This document shows, piece after piece, positions 33,218-42,167 of a stretch of 47,934 nucleotides of DNA. Every line of letters begins with the position of its first letter. Positions within the stretch are counted from its first letter, which is position 1. Under the pieces are notes generated by a model that ran no database searches, was not told the origin of the DNA, and saw only the letters and a program-made list of their open reading frames with translations. The position numbers were made by a program, and so were the translations under genes. This stretch comes from an uncultured Methylotenera sp. (GTDB lineage Bacteria; Pseudomonadota; Gammaproteobacteria; Burkholderiales; Methylophilaceae). Location: NCBI RefSeq assembly GCF_946479685.1, contig NZ_CAMLGS010000018.1, positions 1 to 47,934 on the forward strand. Direction: 5' to 3'.

Positions 33218-34093
33218 TTACACGCTGTCGTCGTCTGAATCTGGCTCGGGTGTTACGGAAACTAAAATGCTGTGCAGACGACGGCTGTCCGCGCGTAATA
33301 CTTTAACGTGTATGCCACTGAAGCTGACTTCTTCATTGCGTTTAGGTAAGTGCCCAAACTTGTTCACAATCAAGCCGCCTATGGTAGAGAACTCCTCATC
33401 GCTGAGGCTGGTTCCGATAATTTCATTAAAGTCTGCAATCTCGGTGAGTGCTTTCACCCGGAACTGACCCTCTGCGTTTTGAATGATGTTGTCTTCATCC
33501 TCGTCGTAGTCGTACTCGTCTTCAATGTCGCCTACAATTTGTTCCAATACATCTTCAATGGTAACCATGCCAGCCACACCGCCGTACTCATCCACCACAA
33601 TGGCAATATGGTTGCGGTTGCTGCGGAACTCTTTCAGCAGCACATTGAGCCGCTTGGCTTCTGGAATAAACACTGCAGGGCGCAGCATGTCACGTACTTC
33701 GAAGTCTTCACCTGCGTAGTAGCGTAACAAATCTTTGGCCAGCAAAATGCCAATTACATCGTTTTTATTGCCTTCAATCACAGGAAAGCGCGAGTGCGCG
33801 GTTTCGATTACATTGGGAATAAATGCTTCAGGTGGGTCCGTGATGTCGATGACATCCATTTGTGAGCGCGGAATCATGATGTCGCGCACTTGCATTTCAC
33901 TTACTTGCAGCACGCCCTCGATCATGGCGAGCGAATCTGCATCCATTAAGCTATTTTCGTATGCGCTATGTAGCAGCTCGACCAGCTGTTCGCGGTCTTC
34001 TGGCTCCCGCAATAAGAAATTACTTAAACGTTCTAACAAGCTAGGCTTGTTACTTACTTTATGGTTACTTGGTTTTTCCGACTCGGTTGCCAT
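33218..34093 (-). CDS. corC: HlyC/CorC family protein (CBS domains plus CorC_HlyC domain)
   Basis: 291 aa without membrane segments: N-terminal helical part, two CBS domains (roughly 65-125 and 128-185, with VRDIMIPRSQMDVID and FRSNRNHIAIVVDEYGGVAGMVTIEDVLEQIVGDIEDE), an acidic linker DYDEDED, then a C-terminal CorC_HlyC domain (FSTIGGLIVNKFGHLPKRNE). The role in Mg/Co efflux is from the E. coli/Salmonella family; the direct mechanism is unclear. It is 11 nt after ybeY. Confidence 0.94.
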   Translation of the reverse strand: MATESEKPSNHKVSNKPSLLERLSNFLLREPEDREQLVELLHSAYENSLMDADSLAMIEGVLQVSEMQVRDIMIPRSQMDVIDITDPPEAFIPNVIETAHSRFPVIEGNKNDVIGILLAKDLLRYYAGEDFEVRDMLRPAVFIPEAKRLNVLLKEFRSNRNHIAIVVDEYGGVAGMVTIEDVLEQIVGDIEDEYDYDEDEDNIIQNAEGQFRVKALTEIADFNEIIGTSLSDEEFSTIGGLIVNKFGHLPKRNEEVSFSGIHVKVLRADSRRLHSILVSVTPEPDSDDDSV

Positions 34094-34104
34094 TAGTTGG
34101 CGTC

Positions 34105-34542
34105 CTATGTAATGAGATAAGGTGAAGCATACCCTAATTTTGTGACAATTGCAGTTTCTAAGCCTTCCATCAGCTCCGCTTGTGCCTCGATTTCATGGTC
34201 ATAACCGTGTAAATGCAAGATGCCATGCACGGTTAAATGCGCATAATGAGCCTCAAGGCTTTTATGTTGCGCCACGGCTTCTGCCGCCACTACCGGTGCG
34301 CAGATGATGATGTCGCCCATCAGATAAGGCTCCTCCGTGAGGGGAAAAGTCAGCACGTTAGTTGCATAATCTTTGCCGCGATACGTGTTGTTGAGCATTT
34401 GCCCTTCTTCGGCATCCACAATGCGGATAGTGACTTCAGTATCCACTCGCAGCGCAGCTTTCGCCCATTTGCGAAACTGGCTGGCACTGGGGATATTGTC
34501 AGCCTCGCTGGCGTATTGAATGGTGGCGGCTAATTTAGGCAT
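34105..34542 (-). CDS. ybeY: Endoribonuclease YbeY
   Basis: Zinc-dependent RNase needed for 16S rRNA 3' maturation and ribosome quality control. 145 aa. The zinc motif is visible in HLTVHGILHLHGYDHEIEAQA near the C-terminus (H..H.....H pattern), and the NNTYRGKDYATNVLTFP block is typical. Usually it directly follows phoH; here a PsiE-like gene lies between. It is 8 nt downstream of that gene and 11 nt upstream of corC. Confidence 0.97.
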   Translation of the reverse strand: MPKLAATIQYASEADNIPSASQFRKWAKAALRVDTEVTIRIVDAEEGQMLNNTYRGKDYATNVLTFPLTEEPYLMGDIIICAPVVAAEAVAQHKSLEAHYAHLTVHGILHLHGYDHEIEAQAELMEGLETAIVTKLGYASPYLIT

Positions 34543-34550
34543 AAATAGTC

Positions 34551-34970
34551 TTAATCGGTTTTAGATTGCAAGTCGGTGCCATCGGTGTACGGAAACTTCA
34601 CGTGACCATAGCGTACCACTAGAATTGCCAGTGCAATCAAAAGGATAGATCCAGATAATGCAAACATAGTCATGGCATCCAGTTCTTTAATGTCTAACAC
34701 CAGGAATCGAGCCAAGGCGATAATGCCAATATACAGTGGGTATCTGACTGGCAGCTTACCTGCGGTCAGGTAGTGGCTTAGCATGGACATGACTTCTAGG
34801 TATAAAAACAGCAGCAACAGGTCGCCGACGTGTACGGTGCGCTCATCCCAAATATTTAAAATTGCCTGCAGCACGCCAAAAATCGTGGCGATACCAATCA
34901 CAATCAATACTACCTGCTCAACAATACTTAAGCCTTTTTGCAGAATCTTGCTGTACTTGTTTGGTGTCAT
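34551..34970 (-). CDS. PsiE-like membrane protein (phosphate-starvation-inducible E family)
   Basis: 139 aa with about four membrane segments (VEQVVLIVIGIATIFGVLQAI, VGDLLLLFLYLEVMSMLSHY, YPLYIGIIALARFLVLDI, MFALSGSILLIALAILVV). The charged loop LTAGKLPVRYPLYIGIIALARFLV is characteristic of the PsiE family, whose biochemical role is unknown. It is placed between phoH and ybeY (151 nt after phoH, 8 nt before ybeY), so it is probably co-transcribed with ybeY-corC. Confidence 0.87.
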   Translation of the reverse strand: MTPNKYSKILQKGLSIVEQVVLIVIGIATIFGVLQAILNIWDERTVHVGDLLLLFLYLEVMSMLSHYLTAGKLPVRYPLYIGIIALARFLVLDIKELDAMTMFALSGSILLIALAILVVRYGHVKFPYTDGTDLQSKTD

Positions 34971-35121
34971 TTTTTATCTCAAAAATATGCGTCGTAAATA
35001 TACCTAGTAGTTTGGATTATAACTTGCGCCAAGTTGTCAGCATACAAGTTAGTCGCTATATTAAGCCCGCCAGTATATTTCAGAGTGGCTATATAAGGCG
35101 GTGCGCTTACTTTATCGCTTA

Positions 35122-36069
35122 TTAACTATTTTGCTGTAATTCGTAGTTTTCATAAGCGTTGACGATTTTTTGTACCAGCGGGTGGCGTACCACGTCGCCA
35201 GATAAAAAGTGCGTCATGGCGATGCCTTTGATGTCTTTTAATACCTTTTGCGCTTCCACCAAGCCACTTTTTTGATGGCGCTGCAGGTCAATTTGCGTCA
35301 CGTCACCGGTAATGACCGCTTTGGTGCCAAAACCAATACGGGTTAAGAACATTTTCATCTGCTCTGGTGTTGTGTTCTGCGCCTCATCCAGAATGATAAA
35401 GCTTTGGTTTAAGGTGCGTCCGCGCATGTAGGCGAGAGGAGCGACTTCAATCGCGCCACGCTCAAACATCTTGTTCACGGTGTCGTAACCAGCCAGGTCA
35501 TAAAGTGCATCGTAGAGCGGGCGTAGGTATGGATCTACTTTTTGGTTTAAGTCACCGGGTAAAAAGCCCAGGCGCTCACCAGCCTCAACTGCCGGGCGTA
35601 CTAGTACTATGCGTTTCACGCGATCGCGCGTCATGGCATCCACGGCACAGGCTACGGCCAAATAGGTTTTGCCTGTACCGGCCGGGCCGATGCCAAAGGT
35701 AATGTCATGCTCTTGTATCTGCTGCAGATAGGCTACTTGGCGCGGTGTACGACCGTGTAAATCGCCGCGGCGTGTCATCAGCACCGGCATGGCGGTAGAT
35801 ACCACATCTTCCGGTTTGAGCTTGTCGATTTCAACCAGGCCTAACTGCACATCTTCCAGCTCGATAGGTTTTTTTGCGCGGCTGTAAAAGTTCTCTATCA
35901 GTTGCGCGGCAAGGCGCGTGTTATCAAGCTTGCCGCTGATGCTAAAAGTGCCGCCACGGCGGTTGATGTTCACTTCAAGAGCGGTTTCAATCTGTTTGAT
36001 GTTTTCGTCTAATGGTCCGCACAGGTGGGCTAGGCGAACATTGTCTTCTGGGGTTAAGGTAATTTCCAT
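35122..36069 (-). CDS. ybeZ: PhoH-family ATPase (YbeZ)
   Basis: Cytoplasmic ATPase associated with YbeY in rRNA processing. 315 aa, with an N-terminal KH-like region (about 10-65), a Walker A GPAGTGKT at residues 128-135, VRPAVEAGERLGFLPGDL, and Walker B FIILDEAQNTTPEQMKMFLTR. Often called PhoH. It follows miaB with 2 nt between them, the common miaB-ybeZ-ybeY order. Confidence 0.96.
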   Translation of the reverse strand: MEITLTPEDNVRLAHLCGPLDENIKQIETALEVNINRRGGTFSISGKLDNTRLAAQLIENFYSRAKKPIELEDVQLGLVEIDKLKPEDVVSTAMPVLMTRRGDLHGRTPRQVAYLQQIQEHDITFGIGPAGTGKTYLAVACAVDAMTRDRVKRIVLVRPAVEAGERLGFLPGDLNQKVDPYLRPLYDALYDLAGYDTVNKMFERGAIEVAPLAYMRGRTLNQSFIILDEAQNTTPEQMKMFLTRIGFGTKAVITGDVTQIDLQRHQKSGLVEAQKVLKDIKGIAMTHFLSGDVVRHPLVQKIVNAYENYELQQNS

Positions 36070-36071
36070 GG

Positions 36072-37400
36072 TTATACGATCTCGCCAATTAAGCGTCTTG
36101 GGTTAGAAACATCGGTAATTCTCACGTTCACAAACTGATGCACCAAGCTTGCATCACCTGCGATATCAACCACCCGATTATTATCAGTCTTGCCCGCCAA
36201 TAGCGTTGCATCTTTCCATGATGCACCTTCAATCAGCACGCGCTGTGTGGTGCCTAGCATGGCTTCAGAAATCGCTTTGGCTTGAGCTTCGTTAATCGCC
36301 TGCAGTTTATCCAAGCGCGCCAGTTTGATTTCTTGCGAGGTGTCATCTTTCAAAAATGCTGCGGGCGTGCCGGGGCGCGGGCTGTATAAAAAGCTAAAGC
36401 TAGCGTCAAAGCCTACGTCCTGCATCAGTTTTACCGTGGCTTCAAAATCTGCATCGCTTTCACCGGGAAAACCGATAATAAAGTCTGAAGTGAAAGTCAG
36501 GTTTGGGTTAGCCGTTTTCAGTTTGCGAATTATCGATTTGAATTGCAGCGCGGTGTAATTGCGTTTCATTGCCATCAAAATGCGATCGCTGCCAGCTTGC
36601 ACTGGTAGATGTAATTGCGCAGCCAGCTTAGGTACGGTGGCAAAACAGTTAATCAGGCGCTCATTCATTTCATTGGGGTGGCTAGTGGTAAAGCGAATGC
36701 GCTCAATTTGCGGAATCTCCGCAATGGTTTCAATCAGCATGGCTAAATCCGCTTCTACACCGTCGTACTCGGTACGGTAAGCATTGACGTTTTGGCCCAG
36801 TAACGTAATTTCCTTTACGCCTTGCTCTGCCAGTTGTACCGCTTCGGTCAGAATGTCAGCAAACGGGCGCGACACTTCTTCACCGCGTGTATATGGCACT
36901 ACACAGAAGCTGCAGTACTTGCTGCAGCCTTCCATAATGCTGAGGAAAGCACTCACGCCTTCCACACGTGGTGGCGGTAAATGGTCAAATTTCTCAATCT
37001 CAGGGAAGCTCACATCTACTTGCGAGGTGCCGCTGTTTTGTTTGCTTTTAATCATCTCTGGCAGGCGGTGAAGGGTTTGCGGCCCAAACACCACATCTAC
37101 ATAAGGCGCGCGTTTGATGATGTTGTCACCCTCTTGTGATGCCACGCAGCCACCTACGCCTATCACCAGGTTAGGGTTTTTCTCTTTCAGCGGAATAAAG
37201 CGTCCCAGATGGCTGAATACTTTATCTTCTGCCTTTTCGCGCACAGAACAGGTGTTAAGCAGAATCACATCTGCATCATCCGGACTTTGTGTTTCTACCA
37301 TGCCGTCAGACGCAGACAGCATATCCGCCATCCGTGATGAATCGTACTCATTCATCTGGCAGCCAAAGGTCTTAATAAAAACTTTTTTAGGTGTATTCAA
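36072..37400 (-). CDS. miaB: tRNA-2-methylthio-N6-dimethylallyladenosine synthase MiaB
   Basis: Radical SAM methylthiotransferase acting on i6A37 of tRNA. About 442 aa. The N-terminal UPF0004 domain has its three cluster Cys residues ([28 protein letters not shown]). The radical-SAM CxxxCxxC is at about residues 158-165 (CSKYCSFC), and a TRAM domain ends the protein. The start is unclear: a TTG at 37400 gives (M)[13 protein letters not shown], which matches other MiaB N-termini, while another TTG at 37421 gives seven more residues; neither has a good Shine-Dalgarno. Confidence 0.96.
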   Translation of the reverse strand: MNTPKKVFIKTFGCQMNEYDSSRMADMLSASDGMVETQSPDDADVILLNTCSVREKAEDKVFSHLGRFIPLKEKNPNLVIGVGGCVASQEGDNIIKRAPYVDVVFGPQTLHRLPEMIKSKQNSGTSQVDVSFPEIEKFDHLPPPRVEGVSAFLSIMEGCSKYCSFCVVPYTRGEEVSRPFADILTEAVQLAEQGVKEITLLGQNVNAYRTEYDGVEADLAMLIETIAEIPQIERIRFTTSHPNEMNERLINCFATVPKLAAQLHLPVQAGSDRILMAMKRNYTALQFKSIIRKLKTANPNLTFTSDFIIGFPGESDADFEATVKLMQDVGFDASFSFLYSPRPGTPAAFLKDDTSQEIKLARLDKLQAINEAQAKAISEAMLGTTQRVLIEGASWKDATLLAGKTDNNRVVDIAGDASLVHQFVNVRITDVSNPRRLIGEIV

Positions 37401-37516
37401 GGTGTTATAGCCAAAACGCAAAATAGGATTTTAACGTATTTGCTCACTTGCCTCACGCAAAGTTGTTCACTACAAGGTAAAATGATTGACTTAATGTATA
37501 GATAATTATTCAAAAC

Positions 37517-38908
37517 ATGCAAGCACTCCCTATTTTTTTTAATATCACCAACCGTTTATGTGTGGTGATTGGCGGTGGCGATGTCGCCACTCGTAAAGTT
37601 GCCATGCTGTTAAAAGCAAATGCAGCGGTGACTTTGATTGCGCCAGAAATTTGTCATGAGCTGCAAGCATTGGCCGATGCAAATAAAATCAAATGCATAC
37701 AGGCGGCCTACAGCAAGCAACAGCTTGAGGGTGCATGTTTGGTGATTGCTGCAACCGATGATGAGACAGTGAATAAAGCAGCTTCCATTGACGCTAACGC
37801 CTTGGGCATTCCTGTGAATGTGGTAGATGCTCCCGATTTATGCACGTTCACCATGGGGTCTATCATTGAACGTAGCCCCGTTGTGATTGCGATTTCAAGC
37901 GAAGGCAATGCACCGGTGCTGGCACGTTATATCCGTACCAAAATTGAAACCATGCTGCCAGCCGGTTATGGCCGTATTGCCGGGTTGGCGGGTGAGTTTC
38001 GCGATAAAGTGAAAGCGAAGTTCAGCACTACACAAGCACGCCGCCGTTTCTGGGAGGACGTGTTGCAAGGTCCATTGGTCGAGCGTGTGTTGTCTGGGCA
38101 GGAGCAGTCAGCCCGTGCTTTGCTGCAAGAGCTAATCGATCAGGGAAGTGACACTGTGAACAAAGGCGAGGTGTTTTTGGTTGGCGGTGGTCCTGGTGAC
38201 CCAGACCTGCTCACGTTCAGAGCTTTACGTTTGATGCAGCAGTGTGATGTCTGTGTTTACGATAAATTAGTCAGCCCTGAGGTGATGGAGTTGGTGCGTC
38301 GCGATGCTGAGCTGATTTATGTAGGCAAATCACGCGATCAGCACACGCTGCCGCAAGAAGAAATCAATGTGCTACTGGCCAAACTGGCGCTGCAAGGCAA
38401 GCGCGTACTGCGTCTCAAAGGTGGTGACCCGTTTATTTTTGGCCGTGGTGGCGAAGAAATCGAAACCTTGATGGAGTATGGCATCCCGTTCCAGGTGGTG
38501 CCGGGGATTACCGCAGCGAACGGCGTATCGAGTTATGCTGGTATCCCGCTTACGCATAGGGATTACTCGCAGGCTTGCTTGTTTATTACCGGGCATTTGA
38601 AAGATGGTAGCTTGGATCTGGATTGGGAGGCGATGGCGCGCCCAAGACAAACGGTGGTGATTTACATGGGGCTGGTTGGTTTGCCGCAAATTTGTGAGCA
38701 GCTGATTAAACACGGTGTGTCACCGGAGATGCCCGTGGCGGTAGTGCAGCAGGGCACTACCCAGCGTCAAAAAGTGGTTACGGCAACACTGGCCGATCTG
38801 GCAGAAAAGGTTGCAGAAGCCGGCCTGAAAGCACCATGCCTCACCATTATTGGTGAAGTAGTGCATTTGCGCGAGAAATTGGCTTGGTTTGAACCTGGTG
38901 TTAAGTAA
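37517..38908 (+). CDS. cysG: Siroheme synthase CysG (multifunctional)
   Basis: Makes siroheme from uroporphyrinogen III. 463 aa, a full-length fusion (E. coli 457). The N-terminal Met8p-like domain has the NAD-binding VIGGGDVATRKVAMLL near residue 16 and acts as precorrin-2 dehydrogenase and ferrochelatase. The C-terminal SUMT domain has VFLVGGGPGDPDLLTFRAL near residue 218, the second motif RLKGGDPFIFGRGGEE and PGITAANGVSSYAGIPLTHR. Siroheme implies sulfite or nitrite reductase. It is a single gene with its own terminator. Confidence 0.98.
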   Translation: MQALPIFFNITNRLCVVIGGGDVATRKVAMLLKANAAVTLIAPEICHELQALADANKIKCIQAAYSKQQLEGACLVIAATDDETVNKAASIDANALGIPVNVVDAPDLCTFTMGSIIERSPVVIAISSEGNAPVLARYIRTKIETMLPAGYGRIAGLAGEFRDKVKAKFSTTQARRRFWEDVLQGPLVERVLSGQEQSARALLQELIDQGSDTVNKGEVFLVGGGPGDPDLLTFRALRLMQQCDVCVYDKLVSPEVMELVRRDAELIYVGKSRDQHTLPQEEINVLLAKLALQGKRVLRLKGGDPFIFGRGGEEIETLMEYGIPFQVVPGITAANGVSSYAGIPLTHRDYSQACLFITGHLKDGSLDLDWEAMARPRQTVVIYMGLVGLPQICEQLIKHGVSPEMPVAVVQQGTTQRQKVVTATLADLAEKVAEAGLKAPCLTIIGEVVHLREKLAWFEPGVK

Positions 38909-38926
38909 CGTAGCTGTTTAATATTT

Positions 38927-38953
38927 GGCTGCTGATTAAGCAGCCTTTTATTT
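38927..38953 (+). terminator. Intrinsic terminator of cysG
   Basis: GGCTGCT - GATTA - AGCAGCC followed by TTTTATTT, 18 nt after the cysG stop. It may also serve the convergent sensor kinase gene. Confidence 0.85.
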
Positions 38954-38971
38954 AAGTAGTCTTTAAATACG

Positions 38972-40279
38972 CTAGTTTTTGATTGGAATACTTAGTCTAG
39001 CCTCTAGTCCACCCTCGGGGCGGTTAATCAGCTCAAGTTTGCCATGATGCAGTTTCGCAATGCGGTCGGCAATTGCTAGACCTAAGCCGCTGCCGCCAGC
39101 GTTACTGCGTGCGGTATCTAAGCGCTCAAACGGGCGTAGTAACTTCTGTAAATGCGTTTCAGGAATGCCCGGGCCATTGTCAAACACGCTAATCACAATG
39201 TTGTCAGCATGTATCTGGCTGCTCACGCGCACTTGCCCGCCGCCGTAGTTGTAGGCGTTGCCCACTAGGTTGTCTAGTAAGCGCTGCATGGCCAATGGCT
39301 TAATTGGCACTTTGTAGGTAGGTGCTAACTGTATTACCAGCTCACGCCCAGCGCGCTGCTGCCTGTCATGCAGGGCTTGCAGCAATGTGTTGATATCCAC
39401 CATCAGCGTGGGTTCACCTTCGGTGCCGCGTACAAAATCCAGGAACTGATGGATGATGTTATCCATGTCTGCAATATCTTGCACCATGCCAGATTTCAGG
39501 TAGCCACACTCCTGCTCGGGCAGCATTTCCACCGCCAGGCGCAAGCGCGCTAGAGGCGTACGAATATCGTGTGAAACGCCTGCCAGAATCAAGGTTCTTT
39601 CTGCATCGAGCTCAGCCAGTGATTCTGCCATTTTGTTAAATGTAGTGCTCACTTCGCGTAGTTCGGTCACGCTGTCTTCAGGCAGTCGCTCTGGTTGTTC
39701 ACCTTTGCGCAGCTTGTCGGCAGCGCTTACCAACAGATTCAGTGGTTTGTTAATGCGTGAGGCAAGTAAGTAGCCGCCGGCTAGAGATAAGCTCAAGACC
39801 AGAGCAATCCAGCCCAGCCATTGCCAAGGAAACGGGCGCTCCACGTGTACGTTGGGAATCACCACCCAAAAGTCATCCTGATCAATACCAAAACTTACCC
39901 ATAAACCGCTGATGCCATAGTGTTTGGTAGTAATAATGGTTTGTTCGCCCAAACGCTCACGAATCTTGTCTGCCACCAAGTGAATGAATGGGTCATCTGG
40001 CAGTGGCGCAATCTCCTCCATAAAGTCAGCGTAATAAATACGCACACCTTCTTTACCGGTTAATTCGGACAGTAATGCCAGACGCAGGTTTTCCTGCGAT
40101 GCAATCAGCGATGCGCGTGTGTAGTTCACCACCGTGACCGCCTGCAGTGCTGTAGCCTGCGCGCGAGGTTCACGTTCAAAATATTCAAATATCTTTAAAG
40201 ATGCAAACTGGCCTATCGCTAATAAAACAGCGATAAGTAGCATGATTCTTGATAGTAGCTTTTTGGGTAACAGGCGCAA
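38972..40279 (-). CDS. envZ: EnvZ-type sensor histidine kinase
   Basis: 435 aa. TM1 (about 10-30) and TM2 (about 155-175) frame a periplasmic domain; then HAMP (ASRINKPLNLLVSAADKLRKG), a dimerisation domain with the phospho-acceptor His in GVSHDIRTPLARLR near residue 237, and an ATPase domain with the N box LLDNLVGNAYNYGG, DNGPGIP and GGSGLGLAIADRI. The layout matches EnvZ/RisS. It is encoded 69 nt downstream of its OmpR-type partner. The signal sensed is unknown. Confidence 0.93.
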   Translation of the reverse strand: MRLLPKKLLSRIMLLIAVLLAIGQFASLKIFEYFEREPRAQATALQAVTVVNYTRASLIASQENLRLALLSELTGKEGVRIYYADFMEEIAPLPDDPFIHLVADKIRERLGEQTIITTKHYGISGLWVSFGIDQDDFWVVIPNVHVERPFPWQWLGWIALVLSLSLAGGYLLASRINKPLNLLVSAADKLRKGEQPERLPEDSVTELREVSTTFNKMAESLAELDAERTLILAGVSHDIRTPLARLRLAVEMLPEQECGYLKSGMVQDIADMDNIIHQFLDFVRGTEGEPTLMVDINTLLQALHDRQQRAGRELVIQLAPTYKVPIKPLAMQRLLDNLVGNAYNYGGGQVRVSSQIHADNIVISVFDNGPGIPETHLQKLLRPFERLDTARSNAGGSGLGLAIADRIAKLHHGKLELINRPEGGLEARLSIPIKN

Positions 40280-40348
40280 GGTGTAGGCTTATTTAATCTG
40301 GAGTTAGCTTAGGCAGCCGCAGTGACGCAACTGCCTGTTTTACTGGGG

Positions 40349-41077
40349 TTAATTATCGGCTTCACCATCAGGGACAAACACGTAGCCAAAGCCCCACATG
40401 GTTTGCAAATAGCGCGGGTGGGCAGGGTCTGGTTCTATCAGTTTACGTAGGCGCGAAACCTGCACATCTATGCTGCGGTCGTAAACGTCCAGTTCACGCC
40501 CGCGCGCCAATTGCATCAGCCTGTCGCGTGATAGCGGCTGGCGCGGGTGGTCAACAAACACTTTAAGCAAAGCAAACTCACCGCTGGTGATGGCAATCGC
40601 TGTACCTTGGCGGCTAAGTGAGCGCGTAGAAGCATTAAACACAAAATCGCCAATCGTGATGTTTTCTGCTGCGTTGGCAGGCGCGCTTGGTACTAGGCGC
40701 TCATGTCGGCGTAGCACGGCATTAATGCGCGCTAATAACTCTCTAGGGTTAAAGGGTTTGGGCAAGTAGTCATCGGCGCCCATTTCCAGGCCAATAATCC
40801 GGTCTACTTCATCACCACGTGCGGTGAGCATAACAATCGGCATCATGGTGGCGTTGCCACGCATTCTGCGGCAGATAGACAAGCCATCTTCACCAGGTAA
40901 CATTAAATCCAGCACCAATAAATCAATCGCATCGTTGCCGAGTATGCTGTCCATTTCTTTGGCATCATTGGCAGTTTTAACGGTAAATCCTTGTTCTGTG
41001 AGGTAGCGCTGCAATAACTCACGTAAACGTACGTCATCATCTACGACTAAGATTTTTTTATTTTGATCGGCCATCAT
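40349..41077 (-). CDS. ompR: OmpR-type response regulator
   Basis: 242 aa. The receiver domain (about 8-120) has the acidic pair DD at 13-14, phospho-acceptor D57 in LLVLDLMLPGEDG, the Thr in MLTARGD and the Lys in LPKPF. The C-terminal winged-helix domain ends with DVQVSRLRKLIEPDPAHPRYLQTMWGFGYVF, typical of OmpR/RisA. Two adjacent Met codons exist; the first has AAGG at 10 nt. It is followed by envZ. Tandem 10-11-bp repeats in its upstream region may be its own binding site. Confidence 0.94.
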   Translation of the reverse strand: MMADQNKKILVVDDDVRLRELLQRYLTEQGFTVKTANDAKEMDSILGNDAIDLLVLDLMLPGEDGLSICRRMRGNATMMPIVMLTARGDEVDRIIGLEMGADDYLPKPFNPRELLARINAVLRRHERLVPSAPANAAENITIGDFVFNASTRSLSRQGTAIAITSGEFALLKVFVDHPRQPLSRDRLMQLARGRELDVYDRSIDVQVSRLRKLIEPDPAHPRYLQTMWGFGYVFVPDGEADN

Positions 41078-41253
41078 TATGTTTAAACCTTAATTGTTAA
41101 TAGAATGGAACAGAGTGTTGGTAAAAATAATATTATTTTCAATCATTACAACTCAATAACTGCAAAGTGTATGCTAAATTTATATTTATATTAAATTTTA
41201 TGTGTTTAATCTTGTAATTTTATCTATAGTCTCATGATTTATGTCGAAAAAAT

Positions 41254-41274
41254 TTACAATTCCTTACAATTTCC
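41254..41274. promoter_or_regulatory. Tandem direct repeat, possible OmpR-type site
   Basis: TTACAATTCC (41254-41263) is followed by TTACAATTTCC (41264-41274). OmpR-family regulators bind tandem repeats of about 10 bp. The site lies between ompR (177 nt upstream of its start) and the divergent EF-hand gene, 15 nt ahead of that gene's candidate -35. The rest of this spacer of about 306 nt is AT-rich with no gene. Confidence 0.4.
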
Positions 41275-41289
41275 CCGCTTAATGAAACA

Positions 41290-41318
41290 TTCAATTAACA
41301 AACGTGCTTCATGATAAT
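41290..41318 (+). promoter_or_regulatory. Candidate promoter of the 41384 EF-hand gene
   Basis: TTCAAT (41290-41295), 17-nt spacer, GATAAT (41313-41318). The -10 is good and the -35 poor, as expected for an activator-dependent promoter; the tandem repeat just upstream fits this. Confidence 0.4.
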
Positions 41319-41383
41319 GCAACTTCAATCGTAATGCTCAACATTGGAATCTTGATCTTTTGGATTTGATTTTGCTAAACAAT

Positions 41384-41974
41384 ATGTCATTGACCAAGTA
41401 CGCGTGCCTAGTTTTATGCATGAGCTTAAGTCTCACTCTAAGCGCTAATCCTGGGAGTAGAACCAACCTTGCTGCCGCTGCTGAAAAGCCTAGACGTGCA
41501 CCGGAAGGTGAGCGTGCCGATGATGATGCTAAAGACGGTTATCAAAAGACTTTAAACCTGAATTTCAGCCCTGAGCGTAGAGAGATGCTACGCAAGGCAC
41601 TTGAAGACTACGCCCGTTCTATCGACCCTAGCCATGACCAAATTGAAGAGCGCAGACGAGCTATGCAAGAGAGCATCGAAGCCCGTTTCTTTGAAGCAGA
41701 CTCCAATAATGACAGCACGATTGATAGGCAGGAAGCAACAGAAAAGCTGCCGCAAATCGCTAGGCACTTTAACAGTGTAGATACCAACCAAGATGGCGTA
41801 ATTTCTTTAAACGAGCTGGTAGAAGCGCAAGCCAGAATCCTGGAGCGCCGCAGAGCTGCAGAAGCAGCGATACAGCTAGAGAAGCAAAGAAAAGCTATAG
41901 AGGCTGAAGCGTTAGAAGACGCTAAGACCAAAAGTAAGCAAGCAACCAACTCCTCCAAAAAAAAAGCACTATAG
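41384..41974 (+). CDS. Secreted EF-hand protein
   Basis: 197 aa from the ATG at 41384; a TTG 24 nt further upstream is an alternative, and neither has a clear Shine-Dalgarno. Residues 1-21 form a signal peptide (MSLTKYACLVLCMSLSLTLSA). After a charged linker come two EF-hand loops, DSNNDSTIDRQE and DTNQDGVISLNE, both with good calcium-ligand spacing. The C-terminal third is a charged coiled-coil-like helix rich in Glu, Lys, Ala. Likely a periplasmic or secreted calcium-binding protein. It lies opposite ompR and may be regulated by it. Confidence 0.8.
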   Translation: MSLTKYACLVLCMSLSLTLSANPGSRTNLAAAAEKPRRAPEGERADDDAKDGYQKTLNLNFSPERREMLRKALEDYARSIDPSHDQIEERRRAMQESIEARFFEADSNNDSTIDRQEATEKLPQIARHFNSVDTNQDGVISLNELVEAQARILERRRAAEAAIQLEKQRKAIEAEALEDAKTKSKQATNSSKKKAL

Positions 41975-42053
41975 AGCTGCACTAATTACTAGCACTGCAT
42001 TAGTCGCTGATCTAACCTTTCTTTTCCGCGTTTAAAGCATTAGCTGTTGATCT
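41966..42053 (+). repeat. Degenerate repeats after the EF-hand gene
   Basis: GCACT recurs at exact 13-nt steps at 41966, 41979 and 41992; the first unit holds the stop codon (41972-41974). Further, GCATTAGTCGCTGATCT (41997) and GCATTAGCTGTTGATCT (42037) agree at 14 of 17 positions. Weaker than the other arrays. Confidence 0.4.
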
Positions 42054-42167
42054 GGCAGCGTTGATGCAAACTCCAGTTTTATCCAGCCATTAAAATAATA
42101 TTTAGATTTAACAGTATTACTTTGCCTTGATGCATAATTAGCTATCAATCATGAATGGTGCTGGAGT

